A DNA stretch of 52,873 bases from Pseudomonadota bacterium (GTDB lineage Bacteria; Pseudomonadota; Alphaproteobacteria; Reyranellales; Reyranellaceae). Shown here piece by piece: positions 19,057 to 26,439 of this stretch. Location: positions 1-52,873 of the forward strand of contig JAIUOX010000020.1 in NCBI GenBank assembly GCA_020160955.1, written 5' to 3'. The notes beneath the pieces were generated by a model. It was not told where the DNA came from. It saw only the letters and a list, made by a program, of their open reading frames with translations, and did not search any database. How positions within the stretch are numbered: position 1 is the first letter of the stretch; each line of letters starts with the position of its first letter. The translations under genes were made by a program, and so were the position numbers.

Positions 19057-19707
19057 TCAGATGATCCCGCGCCGTACCAGCGGATTGAAGAAGCGGCCGA
19101 TCGGGCCGGTCAGCACGACGGGACGCTCGACCACGATCAGCGCGATGCACGGCTCGCCGTGATCGGCGACCGGCTCGTGGCGGTCCGTCCCCGGACCGAT
19201 CGCGAGATCGCCGACGCCGTAGCGGCCGGTCGCGTCGCTGTAGCCGCCCTGCAGGCAGACGGTGAACTCCTCGCCGACATGACGATGCTCCGGCAGCGCG
19301 TGACCGGGCGCCAGCCTGAGCAGCGACGTGCGGTAGTGCCGGCCCGGCACGTTCAGCCGGATCTCCTCGAAGCCGCCCAGCACCGAGCGCCACTGCGCCC
19401 CGGCCGGGATGTGACGGGCGAGCGCGGCGGGCGCCCACTCGAAGCCGGGCCGCGGCACGAACGGCCGGGCCGGCGGCTCGACCGCGAGACCGTCCAGCCG
19501 CGACAGCGTGTCGGCCAGGAAGGCGTCGTCCAGCGCCTCGTCGGGTTCCTGCTCGAGCAGGGCGCCGCCCAGCGCGCCCAGCCGCTCGACGGTGCGGCGC
19601 GCCTCGGGGTCGAGGGCGACATGCAGCGACAGCGCCAGCGACGGTGCCGGGTCGAGGGCCCCCGCGGCGTAGTCCAGCAGCAGTTCTTCGGGAGCCGGCT
19701 GGCTCAT
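19057..19707 (-). CDS. ChrR-like cupin anti-sigma factor lacking the usual zinc-site cysteines
   Basis: ChrR proteins hold the ECF sigma RpoE inactive until singlet oxygen or similar stress. The 216-residue product has the two-part layout: an N-terminal anti-sigma domain (EELLLDYAAGAL...LALSLHVALDPEARRTVERL) and a C-terminal cupin with HRHVGEEFTV and PGTDRHEP, preserving the His/His/Glu/His metal set. In the anti-sigma domain the usual H-x3-C-x2-C is reduced to His29 with Asp33 and Ala36, and the N-terminal His is also absent, so the structural zinc is probably lost. Its start overlaps the sigma factor stop (ATGA), confirming it as the cognate partner. Confidence 0.85.
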   Translation of the reverse strand: MSQPAPEELLLDYAAGALDPAPSLALSLHVALDPEARRTVERLGALGGALLEQEPDEALDDAFLADTLSRLDGLAVEPPARPFVPRPGFEWAPAALARHIPAGAQWRSVLGGFEEIRLNVPGRHYRTSLLRLAPGHALPEHRHVGEEFTVCLQGGYSDATGRYGVGDLAIGPGTDRHEPVADHGEPCIALIVVERPVVLTGPIGRFFNPLVRRGII

Positions 19708-20261
19708 GGCTCGTCTTTCTCCAACGCCTCCCGCAGCCGCCCCAGGGCCAGGCGGATACGCGATTTCACCGTCCCGAGCGGCAAGCCCAGTTCCTCGGCA
19801 ATCGCCGTGTGGGTCTTGTCCTCGAAAAACGCCTTCCGGATGACCAGCAACTGGTCGGCCGAGAGGCTACCCAGGAGTTCTTCCACTCGCCTATACGTCT
19901 GGCCCGCGAGGACGGATTTGTCGGCGTCCTCCGCCTCCGGTGCAAAAACCGTCAGCCAGTCCTCGGTGTCGATCGCCGGCCGGTTGGTCCGCCGGGCGAG
20001 GTCGATCCGCTTGTTGCGGGCGATCGTGTAGATCCAGGTGGAGGCGGCCGCCTTGCCCCGGTCGAAGCTGGCGGCCTTTCTCCACACCATGATCAGGGCC
20101 TCCTGGGCCACTTCTTGCGCGGTCTCTGCATCCGAGCCGCCGCGCATGAGGAAGGCCTTCACGCGAGGCGCGTAGTGGCGGAACAGGGTGGCAAAGGCCG
20201 CCTTGTCCTGGCGGGCCGCGATGGCCTCGATCAGGTCGGCCGCCTCGTCGGGCGAAAGCAT
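19704..20261 (-). CDS. ECF RNA polymerase sigma factor (RpoE/ECF11-like)
   Basis: This 185-residue sigma-70 family protein has region 2 (FATLFRHYAPRVKAFLMRGG, then ALIMVWRKAASFD and STWIYTIARNKRIDLAR) and region 4 (LSADQLLVIRKAFFEDKTHTAIAEELGLPLGTVKSRIRLA, quoted here as two parts of the HTH). The following ChrR-type gene, overlapping by four bases, assigns it to the group that answers singlet oxygen or organic peroxide. It starts only 10 bases after the M20 peptidase stop, so it may be transcribed from that gene's promoter rather than its own. That would be unusual for an autoregulated ECF pair. Confidence 0.9.
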   Translation of the reverse strand: MLSPDEAADLIEAIAARQDKAAFATLFRHYAPRVKAFLMRGGSDAETAQEVAQEALIMVWRKAASFDRGKAAASTWIYTIARNKRIDLARRTNRPAIDTEDWLTVFAPEAEDADKSVLAGQTYRRVEELLGSLSADQLLVIRKAFFEDKTHTAIAEELGLPLGTVKSRIRLALGRLREALEKDEP

Positions 20262-20271
20262 CGCCCTTGAT

Positions 20272-21666
20272 CTAGACCGGCTTCCCCTGCGCGCCAAGGT
20301 CCCAGAACAGCCCGGTCATCAGGCGCAGCCCGTCGCGCGCCACCGGCGCGAGCAGGTGCTCGTTGGGCGCATGCTGGGAGCAGGCGGCATAGGAGTGCGG
20401 CACCCACACGGTGGGCAGGCCGAGGATGTCGGTGAAGACCTCGTTGGGCAGCGTGCCGCCGAGGTTGGGCAGCATGTTGGGCTTCTGGCCGGCGGTCTTC
20501 TCGATCGAGGCCGCGGCGAAGCGCGCCCACGGGTTCTCGGGATCGAGCCGGGTGGCGTTCATGATGACCTCGCGCGCCGGCTCGACCTTGATCATGCCGA
20601 AGCCTTCGCGCTCGAGGTGGCGCTTGAGCGCCGGCACGATGTCGTGCGGGTCGGTGCCGACCACGAAGCGCAGCTGGCAGTAAGCGATGGCGCTGGGCGG
20701 GATGGCGTTGACCGGGCGATCGGGGTTGCCGCTCTTGAAGGCGAGGATCTCGAAGCTGTTCCAGCCGAACACGCGCTCGACCGGGGTCAGCTGTTCCTCG
20801 CCCCAGTTCGGATCGATCTCGGGCGAGCCCTCGCCGGCGTCGACATGGGCGTCGGCCAGCGCCGCGCGCACCGAGTTGGTCAGCGTCTTGGGCCGCCACT
20901 CCGGCACCTTGATCTGGCCGCGGCGGTCGGTGATCGTCGCCAGCGCCTGGGCGAGGATGATCGCCGGGTTGGCGAGCAGGCCGCCCCAGTTGCCCGAGTG
21001 GTGTCCGCCGTCGCGCAGCGTCAGGCTGAGGTTGAAGTTCATGGCGCCGCGAGTGCCGCCGAAGATCGTCGGCCGGCGATGGTCGAGCCGCGGCCCGTCG
21101 GAGCCGATCAGCGCGTCGGCCTTGAGCGCCGCCTTGTTGGCCTTGCAGAAGTCGCCGAGGCCCGGCGAGCCGGTCTCCTCGCCGGTCTCGATCAGGATCG
21201 TGGAATTGAACCCCAGCGCGCCGCGCTCCTCGAGCACGCAGGCCAGCGCCGCGATGTTGATCGAGTGCTGGCCCTTGTTGTCGGCGGTGCCGCGGCCGTA
21301 CATGCGGTCGCCCTCGATCACGATCTTCCACGGCGACAGGCCGGCCCGCCACTGCTCCTCCTGGCCGCGGATCACGTCGCCGTGGCCGTAGGTCAGCACG
21401 GTCGGCCTGGCGGGATCCTCGACGCGGCGGGCGATCAGGAACGGCCCGTATTCCGGCCTCGGGTTGGGCAGCACGGTGCACTCGTAGCCCAGCTTCTGCA
21501 GGGTCTCCGTCATCTCGCCCGCGACGTACTGCTGCAGCGCCGGCATCGAGTCCTGTTCCTGGCTGGTCGTCGGGATCGCGACGCGCCGCTGCAGGTCGGC
21601 GAGGAAGCCGCCGTCGTCGAAGTACCGCTCTGCGCGCCCGATGGCGCCGTCTCGTGTGCCGGTCAT
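20272..21666 (-). CDS. M20 family dipeptidase/deacylase
   Basis: The 464-residue metallopeptidase has the family metal ligands in order: TYGHGDV (His), MYGRGTADNKGQ (bridging Asp), ETGEETGSPGL (catalytic Glu plus ligand Glu), IGSDGP (Asp) and the late His in SYAACSQHAPNEH. The lid dimerisation domain lies around residues 205-350. Members cleave dipeptides, N-acyl or N-carbamoyl amino acids; the DUG1/CNDP-like layout points to a dipeptidase. The start at 21666 (MTGTRDG) was preferred over the frame extension to 21726. It is the first gene of a tight leftward run with the ECF sigma, anti-sigma, CMD and M81 genes. Confidence 0.88.
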   Translation of the reverse strand: MTGTRDGAIGRAERYFDDGGFLADLQRRVAIPTTSQEQDSMPALQQYVAGEMTETLQKLGYECTVLPNPRPEYGPFLIARRVEDPARPTVLTYGHGDVIRGQEEQWRAGLSPWKIVIEGDRMYGRGTADNKGQHSINIAALACVLEERGALGFNSTILIETGEETGSPGLGDFCKANKAALKADALIGSDGPRLDHRRPTIFGGTRGAMNFNLSLTLRDGGHHSGNWGGLLANPAIILAQALATITDRRGQIKVPEWRPKTLTNSVRAALADAHVDAGEGSPEIDPNWGEEQLTPVERVFGWNSFEILAFKSGNPDRPVNAIPPSAIAYCQLRFVVGTDPHDIVPALKRHLEREGFGMIKVEPAREVIMNATRLDPENPWARFAAASIEKTAGQKPNMLPNLGGTLPNEVFTDILGLPTVWVPHSYAACSQHAPNEHLLAPVARDGLRLMTGLFWDLGAQGKPV

Positions 21667-21725
21667 GATTTTCCTGTGCCTTTCGGACGGCACGATAGCA
21701 AAATGCGGCGCCAGGGAGGACTGCA

Positions 21726-22871
21726 ATGCTTGCTTCGGGTCGCGTCGTTTTCAGCCGCATGGACGAGGTGCGCTTCGGCGTGCCGGCCGACAAGGCTCTG
21801 GCCGAGGTCGTCGAGGCGCTGGGCGCGCGCCGCGTCCTGCTGATGGCCAGCGGCACGCTCAACCGGCAGACCGACGAGGGCGAGAAGATCCGCCGCGCGC
21901 TGGGCGATCGCTGCATCGGCACCTTCGACGCCATGCCGGCCCACTCGCCGCGCAGCGCGGTGATCGCCGCCACCCGGCAGGCGCGCGACGGCAAGGCCGA
22001 CCTGATCGTCACGCTGGGCGGCGGCTCGATCACCGACGGCGCCAAGGCGGTGCAGCTCTGCCTCGCCAACGACGTCGCCACGGTCGAGGACATGGACCGC
22101 ATTCGTGGCGCCGTCGAGGTGAAGGCGCCGACCGTGCGGCAGGTCTCGATCCCGACGACGCTGTCGGCCGGCGAGTTCTCGGCGATCGCCGGCGTGACCA
22201 ACGAGGCGACCCGGGTGAAGGAGATGTTCCGCCACCCGCTGACCGTGCCGCAGGCGGTGATCCTCGATCCCGAGATCACGCGCCACACGCCGATGTGGCT
22301 GTTCCTGTCGACCGGCATCCGCGCCGTCGACCACTGCGTCGAGGCGGCCTGCTCCAACGAGTCGCTGGAATACACCAACGCCTCGTCGCTGCACGGCCTG
22401 TCGCTGCTGGCGCGCGGCCTGGCCCGCGTGAAGGCCGACCCGGCCGACCGGCAGGCGCGGCTCGACTGCCAGCTCGGCTCGTGGCTGTCGATGGCCGGCC
22501 TGTCGGCCGGCGTGCCGATGGGCGCCAGCCACGGCATCGGCTACGTGCTGGGCGCCGTCTACGACGTGCCGCACGGCCACACGTCCTGCATCATGCTGCC
22601 CGCCGTCATGCGCTGGAACCGCCCGGCCAACGCCGACCGCCAGGCGCTGGTGGCGGCCGCGCTGGGCCGGCCCGGCGGCGACGCGGCCGAGGCGCTCGAC
22701 GCGCTGATCGGCGGCCTCGACATGCCGCGCCGGCTGTCCGACGTGAAGATCGGCCCCGACCAGTTCGACCGTATCGCCCAGCAGGCGATGGGCACGCCGT
22801 GGGTGCCGCGCAACCCGCGCCCGATCCCCGGCCCCGAGCAGGTGAAGGAAATCCTCGCGCTGGCCGCCTAG
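21726..22871 (+). CDS. Iron-containing alcohol dehydrogenase (maleylacetate reductase-like)
   Basis: The 381-residue product belongs to the group III Fe-ADH family. The NAD-binding motif LGGGSITDGAK (near residue 98) and IPTTLSAGEFS are present. Metal ligands are expected in the TGIRAVDHCVEAACS helix and in GASHGIGYVLGAVYDVPHGHTS. Length and motifs fit maleylacetate reductase or a short-chain alcohol dehydrogenase; no aromatic-degradation genes are adjacent to decide. A good ribosome binding site (GGGAGGA, about 21714) supports the start. It is divergent from the M20 gene and converges with SulP across 13 bases. Confidence 0.88.
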   Translation: MLASGRVVFSRMDEVRFGVPADKALAEVVEALGARRVLLMASGTLNRQTDEGEKIRRALGDRCIGTFDAMPAHSPRSAVIAATRQARDGKADLIVTLGGGSITDGAKAVQLCLANDVATVEDMDRIRGAVEVKAPTVRQVSIPTTLSAGEFSAIAGVTNEATRVKEMFRHPLTVPQAVILDPEITRHTPMWLFLSTGIRAVDHCVEAACSNESLEYTNASSLHGLSLLARGLARVKADPADRQARLDCQLGSWLSMAGLSAGVPMGASHGIGYVLGAVYDVPHGHTSCIMLPAVMRWNRPANADRQALVAAALGRPGGDAAEALDALIGGLDMPRRLSDVKIGPDQFDRIAQQAMGTPWVPRNPRPIPGPEQVKEILALAA

Positions 22872-22884
22872 GCGGCGCCGCCAG

Positions 22885-24552
22885 TCACTGCGCCGAGATC
22901 ACCGCGTCGGCGGCCTCGGCGATGCTCGCGAAGGCGACCTCGCGGCCGCCCGGCAGCGGCGGCAGGACACGCTCGATGTCGCGCAGCACGCGGTCGCGCA
23001 CGTTGCCGAACAGCAGCCGGATGTTGCGCTCGGCCAGCTCGGCGTCGAGCTCGGCCAGCATCTCGCAGGCCATGATGTCGACGTCGTGGATGGCGGCGGC
23101 GTCGACGATGACGGCACGGACCGGCGCCGGCGCGGCGGCGAGGCGCGCCTCGATACGGTCGCGGAACAGCAGCGCGTTCGCGAAGAACAGCGGCGCCGAG
23201 AAGCGGTAGACCAGCAGGCCGGGCACCGGGGCCGCCTCGGGGCGGTGGACCGGGTCATGCCAGCCGCCCGACGGCGTGCGCCCGAGCACGGCGTCTGGCG
23301 GGAAGGCCAGCGCCCGCAACAGCAGCACGATCGAGAACAGCACGCCGATCAGGATGCCTTCCATGATGCCGAGCGTGACCACGCCGGCCAGCGTGACCAG
23401 TGCGCCGGCCAGGCTGATGCCGCGGAACCGCCACAGCCGAGCGAACTCGCCGAAGTCCCACAGGCTCCACGCCGCCGCCATCAGCACCCCGCCCAGCGCC
23501 GCGACCGGCAGGTGACGCAGCAGGGGCGTCAGCCAAGTCATCGCCGCGGCGACCACCAGCGCGGCCACGATCGAGGTCAGCGGCGTCTTCGATCCCGCCG
23601 TCTCGGCGACCGCGGTGCGCGAATCGCTGGCGCTGATCGGCAGGCCCTGGGTCAGGCCCGAGACCAGGTTGGCGAGACCGATGCCGACCAGCTCCTGGTC
23701 GGCGTCGATCCGGGCGCGGCTGCGGGCGGCGAAGGCGCGGGCCGTCACCATGGTGTCTGAGAACGACAGCAGCGCGGCCGCCACCGCCACGGGCAACAGC
23801 AGGTCGAAGTCGGCCAGCGACAGGGTCGGCAGCGACAGCGACGGCAGGCCGCTCGGGATGGTGCCGATCACCGCCACGCCGCGCGCCTCCAGCCCGAGCA
23901 GCACGACGGCCAGCGTCGAGCCGACCAGCGCCACCACCGCGCCCGGCACGCGCGGCACGAAGCGCCGGCACAGCAGGATCACCGCGAACGACCCGCCGCC
24001 GATCGCCAGCGACAGCGGGTGCGTGTCGCCGAGCTGCGGCAGCAGGTTGGCGACCTGCTCGAGGCTGGTCTCGCCGTGGCCCTTGAGGCCCAGCACCTTC
24101 GGCAACTGGGAGACCAGGATCACGACGCCAATGCCGTGCATGAAGCCGACGATCACCGGCTTCGACAGGAAGTTCGCGACGAAGCCCAGCCGCAGTGCGC
24201 CGCCCAGCAGGCAGAGCGCCCCCACCATGACGCCCAGCAGGGCGCACAGCGCGGCCAGCCGCACCGGGTCGCCGAGCGCCAGCGGTGCCACCGCGACCGC
24301 GACGATCGCCGCCATCGCCGAGTCGGGGCCGACCACCACCTGGCGCGAGCTGGCGAACAGGGCGTAGGCGACCAACGGCAGGATGCTGCCGTAGAGGCCG
24401 GCCATCGGCAGCCCGGCCAGCGCGCCGTAGGCGAGGCCCACCGGCACCAGCAGGGCGCCCAGCGTCACGCCGGCCGCGAGGTCGCGCGGCAGCCACGCCA
24501 GCTGGTAGGTCGCCGCCCACGAAAGTCCCGGCAGCCAGTTCGTGCCCTTCAT
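22885..24552 (-). CDS. SulP family inorganic anion transporter
   Basis: The 555-residue protein has the SulP sequence near its start (PRDLAAGVTLGALLVPVGLAYGALAGLP), about 10-12 hydrophobic segments to residue 415, and a C-terminal STAS domain (about 440-550; VDAAAIHDVDIMACEMLAELDAEL, in part). It transports sulfate, bicarbonate or another small anion by a proton- or sodium-coupled mechanism; the substrate is not readable. The start is divergent from the DUF3775 gene, and a perfect FNR-type box lies 28 bases upstream, so this gene could be affected by the same regulator. Confidence 0.92.
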   Translation of the reverse strand: MKGTNWLPGLSWAATYQLAWLPRDLAAGVTLGALLVPVGLAYGALAGLPMAGLYGSILPLVAYALFASSRQVVVGPDSAMAAIVAVAVAPLALGDPVRLAALCALLGVMVGALCLLGGALRLGFVANFLSKPVIVGFMHGIGVVILVSQLPKVLGLKGHGETSLEQVANLLPQLGDTHPLSLAIGGGSFAVILLCRRFVPRVPGAVVALVGSTLAVVLLGLEARGVAVIGTIPSGLPSLSLPTLSLADFDLLLPVAVAAALLSFSDTMVTARAFAARSRARIDADQELVGIGLANLVSGLTQGLPISASDSRTAVAETAGSKTPLTSIVAALVVAAAMTWLTPLLRHLPVAALGGVLMAAAWSLWDFGEFARLWRFRGISLAGALVTLAGVVTLGIMEGILIGVLFSIVLLLRALAFPPDAVLGRTPSGGWHDPVHRPEAAPVPGLLVYRFSAPLFFANALLFRDRIEARLAAAPAPVRAVIVDAAAIHDVDIMACEMLAELDAELAERNIRLLFGNVRDRVLRDIERVLPPLPGGREVAFASIAEAADAVISAQ

Positions 24553-24579
24553 GTCGTGCCCCGCCCCTCTCCCCGACGC

Positions 24580-24593
24580 TTGATCCTGATCAA
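24580..24593. promoter_or_regulatory. Perfect FNR/FixK-type box (TTGAT-CCTG-ATCAA)
   Basis: This is a second exact TTGATN4ATCAA palindrome. Its centre is 64.5 bases before the DUF3775 start, almost the same geometry as the box before the S33 hydrolase gene (67.5). It probably activates the DUF3775-USP pair at low oxygen. On the other side it lies 28 bases before the SulP start. Confidence 0.75.
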
Positions 24594-24650
24594 GGTCGCG
24601 TCCCGTCCCCGGTGGTCTGATCCGCGCGCATCAAGAAAGAGGTCGTCACC

Positions 24651-25097
24651 ATGACCCGCCCGTCGCCGCAGACACCCGATATCGAGCCCGTTCCGCCGCT
24701 CACCCTGTCGCCGGAAAAGGCCGCCTTCGTCATCGTCAAGGCGCGCGAATTCGACGTCAAGGAAGAGGCCGACGCCGAACCCGAGGCCAACCGGGGCGAC
24801 GACGACGCCCTCGGGGTCCTGGCCGAGCGGCCGGACGATCCCGTCGAGTTCGAGCTGGGTTCGTTCATCGAGGCGCTGACCGAGGACGAGCAGGTCGACC
24901 TGGTGGCGCTGGCCTGGCTCGGCCGCGACGGCGGCACGGTCGCCGACTGGACCGACGTGCGCCGCGAGGCGGCCGACGCCCACAACGACCGCACCGCCGC
25001 CTACCTGCTCGGCATCCCCCTGCTCGCCGACTTCATCGAGGAAGGGCTCAACGTCCTCGGCGTGTCCTGCGAGGAATTCGAGATGGGCCACCTTTGA
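24651..25097 (+). CDS. DUF3775 domain protein
   Basis: This 148-residue acidic protein has the DUF3775 domain in its second half: ELGSFIEALTEDEQVDLVALAWLGR (in part), the tract VADWTDVRREA, and TAAYLLGIPLLADFIEEGL. The N-terminal 60 residues are Glu/Asp-rich. The function is unknown. It follows an FNR-type box and precedes a universal stress protein by 43 bases in the same direction, so a role in low-oxygen adaptation is a fair inference. A ribosome binding site (AAGAGG) precedes the ATG. Confidence 0.85.
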   Translation: MTRPSPQTPDIEPVPPLTLSPEKAAFVIVKAREFDVKEEADAEPEANRGDDDALGVLAERPDDPVEFELGSFIEALTEDEQVDLVALAWLGRDGGTVADWTDVRREAADAHNDRTAAYLLGIPLLADFIEEGLNVLGVSCEEFEMGHL

Positions 25098-25140
25098 GTT
25101 CGCGTACCGCGTAAGCCGCAAGACCAACCCAGAGGAAATC

Positions 25141-25578
25141 ATGTTCAAGCATATTCTGGTCCCGACCGATGGCTCTCCCCTGTCGGCGACGGCGATCGAC
25201 AAGGCGATGACGCTGGCGCGCGACGTCAAGGCCAAGGTCACGGTGATGACCGCGATCGAGCCGTTCCACGTCCTGACCACCAACCAGTCGAGCCTGTCGG
25301 ACACCCGCGAGACCTACGCCAAGCACGCCAAGGCCGAGGCCGAGCGGGTGCTGGCGGAGGCGCAGAAGAAGGCCAAGGAACTCGGCGTGACGTGCGGCGT
25401 GACCCAGGTCGAGGCCGACCAGCCCTACAAGGCAATCATCGAGGCGGCCGAGAAGAACGGCTGCGACCTGATCGCGATGGCCTCGCACGGCCGCCGCGGC
25501 ATGGCCGCCCTGGTGATCGGCAGCGAGACCACCAAGGTGCTGACCCACAGCGCCATCCCGGTGCTGGTCTACCGCTGA
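25141..25578 (+). CDS. Universal stress protein (UspA family)
   Basis: The 145-residue single USP domain begins MFKHILVPTDGSPLS and carries the ATP-binding motif G-x2-G-x9-G-S/T (SHGRRGMAALVIGSETT). It is therefore likely an ATP-binding USP. Such proteins help cells survive energy and oxygen limitation. A strong Shine-Dalgarno (AGAGGAA, about 25131) precedes the start. It lies downstream of the DUF3775 gene behind one FNR-type box and converges with the next gene across 4 bases. Confidence 0.93.
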   Translation: MFKHILVPTDGSPLSATAIDKAMTLARDVKAKVTVMTAIEPFHVLTTNQSSLSDTRETYAKHAKAEAERVLAEAQKKAKELGVTCGVTQVEADQPYKAIIEAAEKNGCDLIAMASHGRRGMAALVIGSETTKVLTHSAIPVLVYR

Positions 25579-25582
25579 GCGG

Positions 25583-26431
25583 CTAGTCCCACTTGCGCTC
25601 GAGGAAGCGCAGGATGTCGTCGGCGAACTGGCCGGGCGCCTGCAGCATCGAGAAGTGACTGACCTCGGGCTGTAGCAACAGCCCGGCGTCGGGAATGGCG
25701 CCCGCCATGAACTCGGTGTTCTCGCGCTTGATCGCCTCGTCGTGGTCGGCGTCGACGATCCAGGTCCGGACCTTGATCGCGCCGAGGTCCCTGGCCGTCC
25801 AGTTCGGCTGGGTCGCCCACATGTTGCTGATCTCGGCCAGGAACTTCTTGTACTCGGTGGGCGTCGCCGACAGCGCTTCGTACTCCTTCTCCGCCCGCGC
25901 GATGAAGGCGGTGAAGACCGGGCTCTTGTCGACGTCCTTCACGCCCGACGGATCGGAGTTGGCGGCGAAGGCGAACAGCCGATCGAGCCGCGCCGGGTGG
26001 CTCATCGCCAGGCTCAGCCCGATGATCGCGCCGTCGCTCCAGCCGACCACCGCCGCCTTTGGCACCTGCAGGTAGTCCATCAGGCCGATCACGTCCGAGG
26101 CCATCAGCGAATAGCCGTAGGGCTGGCTGTCGCGCGTGCTGCGGCCATGACCGCGGCTGTCCATCACGATCACCCGGTGGGTCTTCGCCAGCACCGGCAC
26201 CTGGTGGCCCCAGTAGTTGGCATTGGCCAGGCCGCCATGCAGCAGGATGATCGGCGGGCCGCTGCCGAAGGTGGCGTACCAGATCTTCACGCCGTTGACC
26301 GGCGCATGGCCGCTCGACACCGGGGTCGGCAGGGTCGGCGTCGGCGGCAGGGTCATCCAGCGCGGGACGCCCTGCGCCTGCGCGGCGGTGGCGAACAGGC
26401 CGAGCAGCAGGCCGAGCAGGAAGGCACGCAT
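25583..26431 (-). CDS. Exported alpha/beta hydrolase
   Basis: This 282-residue protein has a signal peptide (MRAFLLGLLLGLFATAAQAQ). It has an alpha/beta-hydrolase fold: LLHGGLANANYW (oxyanion hole), MDSRGHGRS, nucleophile elbow GWSDGAIIG (Ser), an Asp in VDADHDEAI and the final His in EVSHFSM. The substrate is unknown; an esterase or carboxylic-ester hydrolase of the 3-oxoadipate enol-lactonase type is plausible. It lies 8 bases after the aminotransferase gene in the same direction and is probably co-transcribed with it. Confidence 0.85.
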   Translation of the reverse strand: MRAFLLGLLLGLFATAAQAQGVPRWMTLPPTPTLPTPVSSGHAPVNGVKIWYATFGSGPPIILLHGGLANANYWGHQVPVLAKTHRVIVMDSRGHGRSTRDSQPYGYSLMASDVIGLMDYLQVPKAAVVGWSDGAIIGLSLAMSHPARLDRLFAFAANSDPSGVKDVDKSPVFTAFIARAEKEYEALSATPTEYKKFLAEISNMWATQPNWTARDLGAIKVRTWIVDADHDEAIKRENTEFMAGAIPDAGLLLQPEVSHFSMLQAPGQFADDILRFLERKWD

Positions 26432-26439
26432 GTCGGCTC

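Noticed and set aside
20231..22537. A 768-codon minus-strand open frame
   Set aside because: It is an out-of-frame shadow of the M20 and alcohol dehydrogenase genes with no family match.
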